From assembly GCA_947000775.1 (NCBI GenBank), contig CAMQGK010000567.1:4035001-4099000 (forward strand): a stretch of 64,000 nt of DNA, given 5' to 3'. Origin of the DNA: Pterois miles (taxonomy: Eukaryota > Chordata > Actinopteri > Perciformes > Scorpaenidae). This document shows, piece by piece, positions 10,401-20,400 of the stretch (position 1 is its first letter; each line of letters begins with the position of its first letter). The notes beneath the pieces were generated by a model. The model was not told where the DNA came from. It searched no databases and saw nothing but the letters and a program-made list of their open reading frames with translations. The translations under genes and the position numbers were made by a program.

Positions 10401-13400
10401 CCAGGAGGATATAATGTAAGTGTGTTACTTGGTGACATCATTACGTTACGAAAGAAAAGGCGCGACTTCAGGAGCAGTGTTTCTGTGGCGTGAAACTTTG
10501 CACACCTTACATTCACAAAAAACTAACTAACTAAGGCAAAGGGAAAAGCATGAAAGCATAATAGGTCCTCTTTAAGCTATGCTAGTATATGCCACTATGG
10601 ATGACAACGTTGGTTGCTAGATTGGCCTCTTTTGACTTTAGTGCTAATGTTAGCATGCTACAAAAACTAACTCAGATGTTGAACGTGGTAAACATTATAC
10701 CTGCTTAACATCAACATGTTAGCATTGCTGTAAGCATGTTAGCATGCTGATGTTAGCATTTACTGTAGCTCAAAACACTGCTGTGCCTGAATACAGCTTC
10801 ACAGAGCCGCTAGCACGGCTGTAGACTCACCATTCCGGGCAGTTTGGAGACTGCAGCTCCCAGACTGTTGATGTTGCTGTTGTACCAAGGATCGACTCTT
10901 CCCAATAATGAGGCAATGGACAATATGCCTTCATTCTGACATAAAAAATGAGGAATAACAAATGTTGAAGGGTAATATAGTCTTCTACATTGATACAAGT
11001 CAGCATTGCTTTGAGTGTAACTCACAGGTGAACTGAGAGAAGTGACCGGGATGTAGTACAGCTGTAGGTTCAGTTTCTTGGTCAAAAAAAGATGTTTTGA
11101 CTCTCTTTCTCTGTTGGCAAATACATGAAAAACATTCAAGCAGAGTGTATTCATTCATAAGTGCATGCACACAGAAGAGGTTTGAGGAATGTACACCACT
11201 TTACTGTAACACTATTTGGAAGTATTCGTAGCAAACCAGCTGCTTACCGAATGTCGCGATAAGCCCTGGTAAGTCTTCCCAGCACACGGTCGTCCCCCAT
11301 TACCACTACCCGCGCTGTGTGACGCCCAGTGTCTTCTTTAAGGACAGGAAACATGTCTATCTTCTCCCTCATTATACTCAGTTTATCTGCTGCCTTCATG
11401 TTCTTAAAGGCATTTCTCCGTGTGAATGCTGGCACAGGATTTGTGACCGGAGACGGCACTGCATCACAGTTGCTGTCCTTCAGATCTCTCTGTATACCGC
11501 TGTCTTCAGACCGAACTGTGTCCCTTCTGTCCTTCTCTTCTTCATCAACACTGGTTGAATTAGGGCTAGGATACGTGGCGAAGTCTGCCAGCAGATTCCC
11601 TTTGGGGAAAATACATTTGGGGTAAATTTTGACTGGATCTTTTATTGACAGAAATGAAATATTCTGATTGACCCACATAGATCCTCTTCATCTTTCCACA
11701 AGAGGAAGTTGATCTCTGGAAAGGGCATGGCGGTTCTGCACACAAAACCATGATCTTGCTTGGTTGTTTCTGAGAAAACAGAGTAAAGGTAACATGGCAG
11801 TCCCGTCACAATCTCTGCAAATAATAATAGTCTATGCGACAGAACACACACCTTCTTCAGAGGCAGTTAAAATGTCTCTGTATATTTGCCGAAGTTTATT
11901 CAGATAGTTTGCACGACCACCTGCTCCGCGTTTCATGCTCGTCTCCACGGCTAGAACCACTTCCTGGAAATATTTCTCTACCATATGTTTCTGTAAAGTC
12001 TGAAATACACAAAAGACACATGGTGTGATTTTTTAAAAAATAAAAAAAAAATATTTATATCATTAAATTAAAACCCACCAAAATAAAACGGGGGAAAAGA
12101 TTTCAAAATAATATGAATCGGGAAATAAATTTATTATAACAAACCAGTACTCCGGTAATGGCATCTGCAAGATTTCACAGACTGGAGGAAAATAACCAAT
12201 CAGAGACAAACTGGAGCCTGACAGCTCTGAACAGCTGGCTAGCTGGCTAAAAAATAGCCTTCTGACTTTGTCCCTTCATAAACTTGCTTACATCCAGAGC
12301 CTGAGCCAGTGTGGAGCTTTGGCAGCTCGTCCCCAGGCCCGTCTGCAGCACGCGTAGCACCACATTTTTCTGCATGGTTGATGTGCCCCTGAGAAAGCTG
12401 GATGCCTCCAAGTGTGATCTTACTGCTGCTTCCAATGAAGCAGAAAACACAGTTGGGTCAGCAAGGACAAACACCCTGGAGACAATCAACAAACAGGGAG
12501 GAAGCAGTAGTAATGACATAGTTCTTTCATTGTTAGACTCGATTTTAATACAAGTTGCTTGTCATTCAAATGATATACTCGCTTTTCCTGCAAGGCGAAA
12601 TGCTCACTCCTCAAGTTTTGCTCTGCAGTGACTCTCCTCTGATATAAGGAGCCTGTTGAGGGAAGGATTAGTCTGTCAAGAGTGTTTATTTTACAGCATT
12701 ATACTGTACTCTGTTGTTTTAGCTTTCTGTAAATGTGCGCATTGATGCATGATACCCGGTGTGGTCATTTCCATCTTGATGCTCCTCAGAGTGCTCAAGG
12801 CCACAGCTGAGTAAGGTGACGGTAATATCAGCAGTTTCATCAAACACTCATGCACTGTCTGGTAAACTCTGGTAGGAATCACAACGCCTGACTGGGAAGT
12901 TAAAGAGGACCCATTATGCTCATTTTCAAGTTCATGCTTGTATTTTGGGTTCCTACTAGAACATGTGTACATGCTTTCATGTTTAAAAAACGCTTTATTT
13001 TTCTCATGCTGACTGTGCTTTAATACCTCTTTTCACCATTTTTGTTTGAGCTCCTGCAACCCCCCCAAAAAGAGCCTTGTCTGCTCTGATTGGTCAGCTG
13101 GCCCACTCTGCTGTGATTGGTCAACCAAATCAAACTCTTCAGACTCCACTCCAGCTCCGCTCTAACTAGCTTTGCTTGAGGCCGTGCCAAAGTAGTCGCT
13201 AGGAAGGTATTATGCAGACGTGTTACTTGGTGACATCACTACGTTACAGAAAAAAGGCGGGACTTCAATCAAGGTGTTTGAGGCAGTTCAGGAGCAGTGC
13301 TTCTGTAGGTGTGGACTTTGGACTTTGCAACTTTGCAGACCTTTTACATGCACAAAAAAAATACATAACACACTAAAGGAAAGGGGGTGGGGGGACAAAA

Positions 13401-16358
13401 GCATAATAGGCCTCTTTAAGTACAGAAAAGGCCAAACAAAAAACAATATATACTATTAATAAGGCATATTTAGTTGTCTGTGTTGGTCTACAGTGGTCTA
13501 CAGTGATGCATGTTTTGTCTTCTTCTGAATCTATTTACGACTGTTAGCTCTCCACTTTCACAGACTTCATTTCATGTTGACAATCAGAGCCACCCCGGCG
13601 TGTCTTACCTGTATAACCACATAGTAGAGAGTGTGCAGCACTGGGATGGCATGTGTGTAGGATCCTGTTTCATGAACCTGTGTCAGCTTGTCCAGCTCTC
13701 TAACCAGCACTCTGGTCAGTGAAGCACTGCAGGATGGATCGGCCTCCAGCTTCTTCTGAAGACTCCATCGAAGCATTCCTGCAGAGCAGACAGACAGTAG
13801 TTGGCTCGACCGTGTGCACATTACACAGTGTGGTTGCTAAAACAACATTAGCTATTAGCTAATCTGTTAGCTAATCTTTGGGCATGTACGGTGTCCGGTG
13901 TTGATAATTTCACTTAAAAAAGGTAATTAATCAAATGAAATAATTTTGATAATATATAGAGATCTACCTCATTATAAAATCAGGAAAAAAATAACTAATT
14001 TTACAATTTGCTAAGCTAGTTATAGTGATCATTTACTTTGAGTGATAGTTTTCTTCTGTTTTATTCTGTAAAGTCTTGAAGAAATTGTTTAACATTTGTG
14101 GTAATAAGCTTATTCGAAGCATGCAGTCTTATGTCTGTCTGTTTAATAAGTACAAAGCATAGTCTACAGCCAGGACACGGTTAGCTTAGCTTAGCACAAA
14201 CACTGGAAACAGGGGGGAAACAGCTAGCCAGGCTCTGTCCAAATATGACTAAATCCATAGATTAAAGTCACAATATACAATGTGTTAATTAGTGAGTTTT
14301 GTTTGAGAGCTTCAGACTTAGTCCGGTCAGACATGTTGTTATGCTAAGCTAGACTAATTGGCCGGTGACAGCGCCTTTATAAATGTAAGACATGTAAATA
14401 CATAAAATAAATCATTTAGATGTACAAATATATAAATATTGATGTTTCAACCAAAGTTTAAGCTGGTTGCAATCTGCAGCCTCATAGCTAGATGCCACCA
14501 AATCCGACACACTGCACCTTTAAGTGCCTCATATTCCCTCAGTTGTACAGTATAGAAAAAGTCTCCACACCCCTGTTAAAATCACAGCTTTTTGTGATGT
14601 ATAAAAAATTAGAAATCATTTCAGAACTTTTTCCACCTTTAATGTGACCTATAACCTGTACAATTCAATTGAAAAACCAACCGAAACAGCTTTGGAAAAA
14701 AAGAATTAAAAAAAAACGTAAAATAACCTGGTTGCATACATATGCACACCCTTAAATTAATACGTAGTTGAAGCACCTTTTGATTCTATTACAGCATCAG
14801 TGTTGTTGGGTAGGAGTTTATCAGCACAACACATCTTGACTCAATATTTGCCCTTTCTTCCTTGCAGTAGTGCTTCAAATCTGTCAGATGGTGAGGACAT
14901 CTCCTGTGCACAGCCCTCTTCAGGTCACCCCACAGATTTTCAGTAGGATTCAGGTCTGGGCTCTGACTGGGCCGGTCCAAAACTTTGACCTTCTTCTGTT
15001 GAAACCATCATTTTGTTGGTCTGGATGTATGCTTTGGGCCGTCGTCATGCTGGAAGGTGAAAATCCTCTTCATCTTCAACTTTCTAGCAGACGCCTGAAG
15101 GTTTTGTGCCAAATTGACTGGTATTTAGAAGTGTTCATAATTTCCTCCACCTTGACTAACAGGTTACAGATTAACAGGATGCTCCTCCACCATGCTTCAC
15201 CGCGGCTGTGCTGTTCTTTTGGTGATGAGCTGTGTTGTTTTTGCACCAAACATACCTTTTGGAAACATGGCCAAAAGGTCCAACCTTGGTCTCATCAGAC
15301 TATAACACATTTTCCCACATGCTTCTGGGAGACTTGATGTATGTTTTTGCAAAATTTAGCTGTTCTTGGATGATTTTCTTCATAGGAAAAGGCTTCCATC
15401 TATCCACCCTACCCCACGGTGCAGACATATGAAGAATACAGGAGATTGTTGTCACATGTAGTCCACAACCAGGACTTGCCACAGATTCCTGCAGCTCCAT
15501 TAATGTTGCCGTAGGCCTCTTGGCAGCCTCCCAGACCAGTTTTCTTCTCGTCTTTTCATCAGTTTTTGAGGGACGTCCAGTTCTTGGTAATGTCGCTGTT
15601 GTGCCACATTTTCTCCACTTGTTGATAACTGTCTTCATTGTGTTTCATGGTATATCTAATGCCTTGGAAAGTCTTTTGCACTCTTCTCGTGACTGATATC
15701 TTTAAACAATGGGATGCTTTGTCAGCTCTTTGCAGCCTGCGGCTGTTGCTATAAGATGACACTAAGTAATTGTCAAGAAGATCCTTCTGGAACGGCTGAT
15801 CTTTATTTGGGGTTAATCAGAGTCACTTTAAGTGATGGCAGGTGTGTACTGACTACCATTTAACATGAGTTTGATTGTGATTGGTTAACTATGAACACAG
15901 CCACATCCCCAATTATAAGATGCTGTGCACATTTATGCAACCACATTATTTTGTTTTTTTTCTTTCTACTTTCTCCCGTCAATTGAATTGTACAAAAGGT
16001 CAAATTAAAGGTGGAAAAAGTTCAGAAATGATTTACGACGTCTCATGTTTTTAGATCACAAAAACCTGGCGCATTAACAGGGGTGTGTAGACTTTTTCTA
16101 TCCACCGTAGCTACCTTTGTAGGAAGCACTGCGGCTGCTCGTCTCTTTGAGAAGAGCCTGGACGCTGCTGTGCAGGCTGGCCTCCACTGCCGAGAGAGCC
16201 ACATCAGCTAAAAATGAAAATCATACACATTATTGCTATAATAACATCAAGTTTCTGCTACTCCAATTTTTAAACAGCTAAAGAAGTTTGCATATTAGGC
16301 TCACAGTAATTTAAAACAGCCAGAGGAAATGGAAACACTTACCAGGAGGATCAACCAT
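7316..16358 (-). CDS. pik3r6: PI3-kinase gamma regulatory subunit 6 (p84/p87PIKAP)
   Basis: Adaptor of class IB PI3-kinase: it binds the p110-gamma catalytic subunit and supports activation by G-beta-gamma and Ras at the plasma membrane. Coding exons (minus): 16343-16358, 16115-16207, 13609-13778, 12756-12891, 12583-12652, 12292-12475, 11852-11990, 11677-11769, 11248-11599, 11026-11110, 10831-10935, 9637-9747, 8550-8655, 8389-8462, 8213-8303, 8075-8127, 7845-7930, 7316-7460. All joins keep frame and give about 702 aa (human about 754). Family landmarks: helical N-terminal region (LHSSVQALLKET, MLRWSLQKKLE), FPEINFLLWKDEEDL near residue 280, SEDSGIQRDL, RVVVMGDDRVLGRLTRAY near 400, LNLQLYYIPV, LGRVDPWYNSNINSLG, NPFLLDTLCYYLR, RKKQPVDIFGSVISVSYKK, and the C-terminus LLPINTFSGVTL. 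The C-terminal half corresponds to the G-beta-gamma-responsive region of the family. One intron is GC-AG; the rest are GT-AG. The p84 rather than p101 identity rests on those motifs, the short middle region and its place next to mfsd6l. Confidence 0.93.
7491..7731. repeat. Large palindromic repeat in the last pik3r6 intron
   Basis: Two arms of about 113-124 bases meet at about 7604-7605. The left arm reads from 'ctggcaacaattgaatt' through 'ttcgccccttatccaagtgg' to 'gactagtccccactagtc'; the right arm returns the same sequence reversed and complemented, ending 'cagttgttgccag'. Only a few mismatches and short gaps are visible. It resembles two head-to-head copies of a dispersed teleost repeat. 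It could form a long hairpin in RNA or single-stranded DNA. Confidence 0.85.
8940..9295 (-). mobile_element. SINE-like retroposon with target duplication
   Basis: About 355 bases of a common teleost repeat in reverse orientation. A tRNA-like head lies at the right end (gtagtggttagca and ggttcgattcc boxes on the minus strand). The body contains the 'ggaggaagccggagtacccgg' type sequence (plus strand). Flanking 15-base direct repeats, tacaggaaattcatc, occur at 8925-8939 and 9296-9310 and are perfect, showing retroposition. It lies in a pik3r6 intron between exons 12 and 13. Confidence 0.88.
9814..10575. repeat. MITE-like element, longer copy
   Basis: The left end reads 'aaagaggacatattatgctc' and the right end 'gcataataggtcctcttt', which are inverted copies of one another. 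The interior shares 'tgctctgattggtcagctgg' and 'agactccactccagctccgc' with the copy at 12900-13421. The left half (9840-10170) carries unrelated sequence, so this copy may hold an insertion or be a longer family member. It lies in pik3r6 intron 11. Confidence 0.75.
10576..10830. other. pik3r6 intron 11, exon-proximal part
   Basis: Short degenerate repeats of the word gttagcatgct occur at 10640-10770. Nothing else is recognised. Confidence 0.4.
11248..11599 (-). CDS. pik3r6: pik3r6 exon 9 (phospho-rich linker and DDR motif)
   Basis: The largest pik3r6 exon, about residues 301-418. It holds an acidic, Ser-rich linker with SEDSGIQRDL, then the conserved block RVVVMGDDRVLGRLTRAYRDI. The start depends on a short intron of 77 bases (11600-11676; donor GATCTAT/GTGGGT, acceptor TTTTCCCCAAAG). 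Reading straight through 11677 would shift frame, while splicing joins EEDL to W-NLLADF in frame as in relatives. The equivalent region in pik3r5 is a single exon; here an extra intron follows exon 9. Confidence 0.85.
12583..12652 (-). CDS. pik3r6: pik3r6 exon 5 with GC-AG intron
   Basis: This 70-base exon encodes G-SLYQRRVTAEQNLRSEHFALQE-K, matching exon 5 of pik3r5 (26764-26833), which is also 70 bases with the same phases. The acceptor is CCTCAACAG. The donor must be GCGAGT: the nearby GTATAT would leave phase 0 and break the frame into the next exon, while cutting before GCGAGT leaves phase 2 and joins K to VFVLADP. GC-AG introns are a known minor class. Confidence 0.85.
12900..13421. repeat. 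MITE-like element
   Basis: About 520 bases bounded by 'aaagaggacccattatgctc' and 'gcataataggcctcttta', inverted relative to each other. It shares its interior with 9814-10575. It sits in pik3r6 intron 3, nine bases upstream (in transcript sense) of exon 4 (12756-12891). Confidence 0.8.
13779..14545. other. pik3r6 intron 2, exon-proximal part
   Basis: AT-rich intron. It contains degenerate 'gctaagctag' words and the tail of an unidentified repeat ('gacacactgcacctttaa', 14507-14523). No coding signal is seen. Confidence 0.4.
14548..16107 (-). mobile_element. Inactive Tc1-like DNA transposon
   Basis: The element is about 1,560 bases, typical for fish Tc1 elements. Terminal inverted repeats of about 125 bases lie at 14548-14672 and 15980-16107, sharing 'atagaaaaagtct', 'acacccctgtta' and 'ctttttccacctttaat'. 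A TA target duplication flanks it (14546-14547 and 16108-16109). The minus strand holds transposase pieces: PRTGRPSKTDEKTRR with a helix-turn-helix region (15638-15500), a SDETKVGPFG-like stretch near 15290, and SPDLNPTENLWGDLKRA (about 14965-14915). Frameshifts and stops separate these, so it makes no enzyme. It interrupts pik3r6 intron 2. Confidence 0.9.
16115..16207 (-). CDS. pik3r6: pik3r6 exon 2
   Basis: Encodes A-DVALSAVEASLHSSVQALL-KETSSRSASYK, equivalent to the first helix of p84 in other vertebrates. The acceptor is CATTTTTAG. The donor is AAAG/GTAGCT, and the Tc1 element's target site lies at intron positions 6-7, so the intron beyond base 7 is transposon sequence. Confidence 0.88.
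16343..16358 (-). CDS. pik3r6: pik3r6 start-codon exon
   Basis: Only 16 coding bases: ATG GTT GAT CCT CCT G, then a strong donor GTAAGTG. Phase 1 joins it to exon 2 (A-DVALSAVE). The exon continues upstream as 5' UTR, probably to 16436, where an acceptor ending TTTTCTTTCAG is seen. Confidence 0.75.
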
Positions 16359-16729
16359 CTTTCTTTTGCTCTTGCGAATCTCAGGATACTTATAATTTCA
16401 GCAACATGTGCTCCCAACCACAGCACAGCAGGGAAACTGAAAGAAAATCTGCCATATTCACTTTCAACACATTCCAGTCTGTCACGCCAACAACTTGACT
16501 GCATTTGTCTCGGAAACTGAGCAATGGTTGAATTGTATCTGCAGCCCGAAAACTGACAAAACTGTAACTGATCTGCACAAGATTAAGACAGACAATAGAA
16601 ACAGTAGCTGCTACATACTGAGCTATGAAAGCACGATAGAAGGACCTGACTAGGAGACCCCCCAATCAAATAAAACACAAGCAGGTTTTGCGCATAACAG
16701 GCTACTTTGTGCACTAATCCAGATCTTAC

Positions 16730-16810
16730 CATTGTAGCTCCCATCTTTATAAATGAGCTCGGCTGCTGCTGCCTTTGAGTGAAGTGCTGTGATAATAGTG
16801 TTTATGGTGT
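16730..16810 (-). promoter_or_regulatory. pik3r6: Candidate non-coding first exon of pik3r6
   Basis: The minus strand reads GGGAGCTACAATG followed by GTAAGATC, a good donor at 16730/16729. Splicing to the acceptor at 16437 would give a 5' UTR containing a short upstream frame. The upper limit near 16810 is a guess. The promoter would lie in the roughly 0.5-kb gap to pik3r5. Confidence 0.4.
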
Positions 16811-16918
16811 GAATGAGAAATGGGTGTGTGTGACTAATAGGAGGAAGTTAAGGAAAAAACACTCACTGTCTTAACTGTGAAAGCAAAGAATAAGCAGAAC
16901 TGACCAATTGATGTACGA

Positions 16919-16924
16919 TTTTAT
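16919..16924 (-). terminator. pik3r5: Candidate poly(A) signal for pik3r5
   Basis: AATAAA on the minus strand, about 375 bases after the pik3r5 stop and about 110 bases above the candidate first exon of pik3r6. The two transcription units would be very tightly spaced. Confidence 0.4.
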
Positions 16925-17297
16925 TGCAATTGCGTGACATATGAAAACACAATGAAAAATGTTTTTTTTTTAAAAAACGCAATCGATCAAAATAAATAGC
17001 TTATTTTACTACACATTGTTAAAAAAAAAAAGAGTTTTACCCCATCATGGATCAACAGAACGTACACAGTGGTAATCAAGTAATCAGTTTTACGCTGCTG
17101 CCAGCAGATGATTGACGTAAGCTCTGCTCTGCACGCTGAGTCCCACCCTTTCCTCTAATTTACAATGTGACACATCAGCTACCAGACAAACCTGAAATAT
17201 ATGTATGTCACCCTAAGTATTAGTACTGCGCTACTTTCATTTTCCCTATCTATCCAGCATCAGTGGATTGGTTCAGCGTGGTAAAAAAAAAAGTGCA

Positions 17298-17445
17298 TCA
17301 GGGATACGAGGCAGAGAAGGAGGTGATGGGGAGGCAGAGCAGAGAGCAGTAGGACGGGTGCAGAGGCTGGACCAGGCCGGGTGACGGCTTGTAGGACCTC
17401 CAGTCTGAACTGCTTCCTGGTTTACAGCACAGAGACACCTCACAC
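17298..17445 (-). CDS. pik3r5: pik3r5 last coding exon
   Basis: Encodes CEVSLCCKPG...SLLCLPITSFSASYP and stops at 17298-17300. CEVSPC and LCLPI-TFSG are the p101 counterparts; p84 ends similarly. The acceptor is GTATCTGCAG at 17446. Confidence 0.93.
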
Positions 17446-20400
17446 CTGCAGATACAGAAGACGCATTAGGACATTAGGTAAAATACAGTAGTGGTATTAG
17501 TAGTATTAAGCGCATTCAGATACTGTAGTTAAGTACTTGCTTTTTATGTAGCTTTACACCTCTACTCCACTACATTCCAGATGGAAATAATATATCAGCT
17601 AACAATTATTTGCTATGTAAAGACAGAGAGTGAAGTCCCTCTCCCTCTATATGTGTTGCTTTGTTGACCGAGCTGGGCCGGCCCCATGCATGTGAGCGTG
17701 CCCCGCTGGCTAGCTCACGGCCGCCATTCTGAACTGGTCTCACACGGCGGTTTCAGCTCGTAGCGCCATTGCGACCGGTGGTTCTCCAGTCCTTTAAGTA
17801 GTTTGGATTCACCGGAGTCACACAATAGCACAAACAACGGAACCGACCGAGGCAGCGGTCGACTAGCGAGCAAGCAAAATAACAAGTGTTTTTTTTTCTA
17901 TGGAGTCTGGTGGCTTTGAGGAGAGCGTAGATGGATACAACGGCTTCAGTTCCCCGTTGGAAACCCCTATCTGCTTCCCCAACCTGGTGGCGTGCCAACC
18001 GCCATCTACTGTAGGTAATGACCTAATACAACAAAACATACAGTACAACACACAACAAAAGGTTTAATGATATGATAGTCAGAGATGCTCTCGGACCTGG
18101 TGACACTTTGGATGAACTTCTTCTCATCCTGATCCAGACACACAGCGAAAGTTGTCCCATCTTGTCCGCCGTTCACCTGCACCGTGTCCACCTTCACCTC
18201 CGATATGGAGATGTGCTGCCAGAGCGCATGTGGAGGGAGAGGAGGTGTAAAGATCGGGGGTGTTTTCAAAGGGAGGGTGTGCATGAGATCATGTTTAGTG
18301 TTTTAACTTCAACCCTTTCACCTGGTTGTAGCCCTTTTTAGACTTGGAGCCCTGCCTCTTCAGGACTTCTGTCATTGTCAGCTGCAGACTCTCTATTCTT
18401 GAATCTGGACAGAGGAGATTTGATTTGCTTAGACATCACAATGCAGACCAACAAAAAAATGACTAAAAGACTGGACCGTCGCCGTCGCACACCTAGCTGC
18501 TCAGGTTTCCTGCAGGCTTTGTGAAGATTTATCGATGTGCACACCATCTCTGTGTGGGTCCACTGACTCCTCCCGCTGACAGCCACCTGTAATCGGGTGT
18601 AGAGGAGGCAGATGTAAAAATAGCTGCGTCTGTGTTACGGTTTGTGTTATGTGAAATCTGTGGGCGTCAAAGCAGGAAGAATACCTTGTTGTAGGCAATG
18701 CTTAGTGTTAAAGGGACAGCCTCCCGCTCTTCATCAATGCCAAACCTTTTGCTGGCAGCACCTACAAAAAGACTCATTAGATGGCTGTTTTCAAAACCTC
18801 ATACGATACTAATAGTACTGATTTGGCCGAAATGTAGTATGTAGTATGCAAACAAAAAGCAAAACCTTGCAAAAATACTTGGATGTCTACTAATTCTGAG
18901 AAAATATCCCACAGTGCAACGCGCTGGACCCACAGCAGCAGCCAAAACGGCTTGTTTTTTTTTTATATTTCAAAGTTATTTCATCACTAAATTCACACAA
19001 CTTTTTGAGGCGAGAAATCAGCTGTGAAGATTTTGACCGTTTACAGTTTTACAATATCAGATGGCAAATCGAGCGTTTTCTCCTCGTAGACGAGGGGCTT
19101 TTATTTCCTCGTTGACGGATAGTTTCTTTAAATATCACAACATAAATGTCCATTATAAATGAACTGACATCTGTGTTTATCTGCCGTCTGAACTGAAAAG
19201 CTCCACAACTGCCTGCGATATCTCTCAGCAGATACAGTACCCGCTGAGACGACGCCACCCTTTTAACATTACTCGAGTATCTGGAGGGAGATCGGTCCAC
19301 TGGTTTGTTTCTCTAACTGAGAAAGCAGTCTGCGGATCCGGTTTATCTTATTTACACTATTTTAAGTCCTTTTAAATTGTATTTTACTGCTCTTCTTTTT
19401 AACTTAAACTCTGTGTTTGTTTTCATGATGTAAGGTAACCTTGAGTGCCCAGAGGCGCCTATAAGTAAATGCATTATTATGAGCTGTTAGAATAAATAAA
19501 AAGTAAATACATAAATCTGCTATTTCTTATAAACTAATGTAACACCCATCCATCGCAACTGCTTATCCTGTTTAGGGGTCGCGGGGGGGGGGGGGGGGTT
19601 CCAGCTAGCATTGGGCGAAGGCGGGGTTCACCCTGGACAGGTCGCCAGTCCATCACAGGGCACATAGAGACAGACAACCTATAGACAGACAACCATTCAC
19701 GCTCACATCCACACCTACGGGCAATTTAGAGTCATCAATTAACCAAAACAGCATGTCTTTGGACTGTGGGAGGAAGCCGGAGTACCCGGAGAAAACCCAC
19801 GCTTACACGGGGAGAACATGCAAACACACACAGAAGAGTCCCAAGCCGGATTCGAACCTGCGACCCTCTTGCTCTTGCTGTGAGGCGAGAGTGCTAACCG
19901 CTACAACAGTGCAGCCCACAAATGTAACATCCTGTTTTTGTCCAGTGTTTTCTGAGCTGGTTTAAAGGTGAAAACCTGGTGTAGCGTACTGCAAAATACA
20001 TCACTTTAATCGTCGCATACTACGTACTACTGAGGAACGCAGTATATACTGTATTCTGCATACTGCGTTCCTCAGTAGTATGTATTATGTGGTTCTGAAA
20101 AAGAAGATGCTGTTGTGGCTGTCTGGGTGAATGAGTCACACTGTGACTCACCCATGGCCTTTACAGCTCTGGTTCCAGCAGAGTGTCCGAGCTCCAGAGA
20201 GTGAATAAACACTTCCCTTCTCTTCTCTCCTCCAGCCAGGGTCAGCTGCGAGGACGAAGAAACCCAGTAATTATTCAGGTATTTACTGCAGTGAGACTGT
20301 GCATGTGCGCTCCTCTTACCTCGGCCTGGTAGAGCTGCACCAGAACAGGCTGGTCTGCGTGGCGACAGTAATAAAGCACCAAGTCGGCCAGCAGAGGAAG

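Larger units (their letters stand above)
18770..20095. repeat. Dispersed element split by a SINE-like insertion
   Basis: Both edges carry related words ('gtagtatgtagtatgc' at 18834-18849 and the 'ggaacgcagtat' palindrome near 20035-20080). The interior between 18780 and 19535 is unique-looking AT-rich sequence. A SINE-like repeat occupies 19547-19920. Treating this as one interrupted element is inference. All lies in pik3r5 intron 12. Confidence 0.35.

Noticed and set aside
12579..12622. Alternative pik3r6 exon 5 with acceptor CTGCAG at 12623 and GT donor at 12578
   Set aside because: It would drop conserved residues (SLYQRRV) and leave the frame broken into exon 6. The 12583-12652 exon fits the paralogue in length and phase.
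16390..16665. 91-codon minus-strand frame upstream of the pik3r6 start
   Set aside because: It does not resemble p84 and is crossed by the 5' UTR exon and intron signals.
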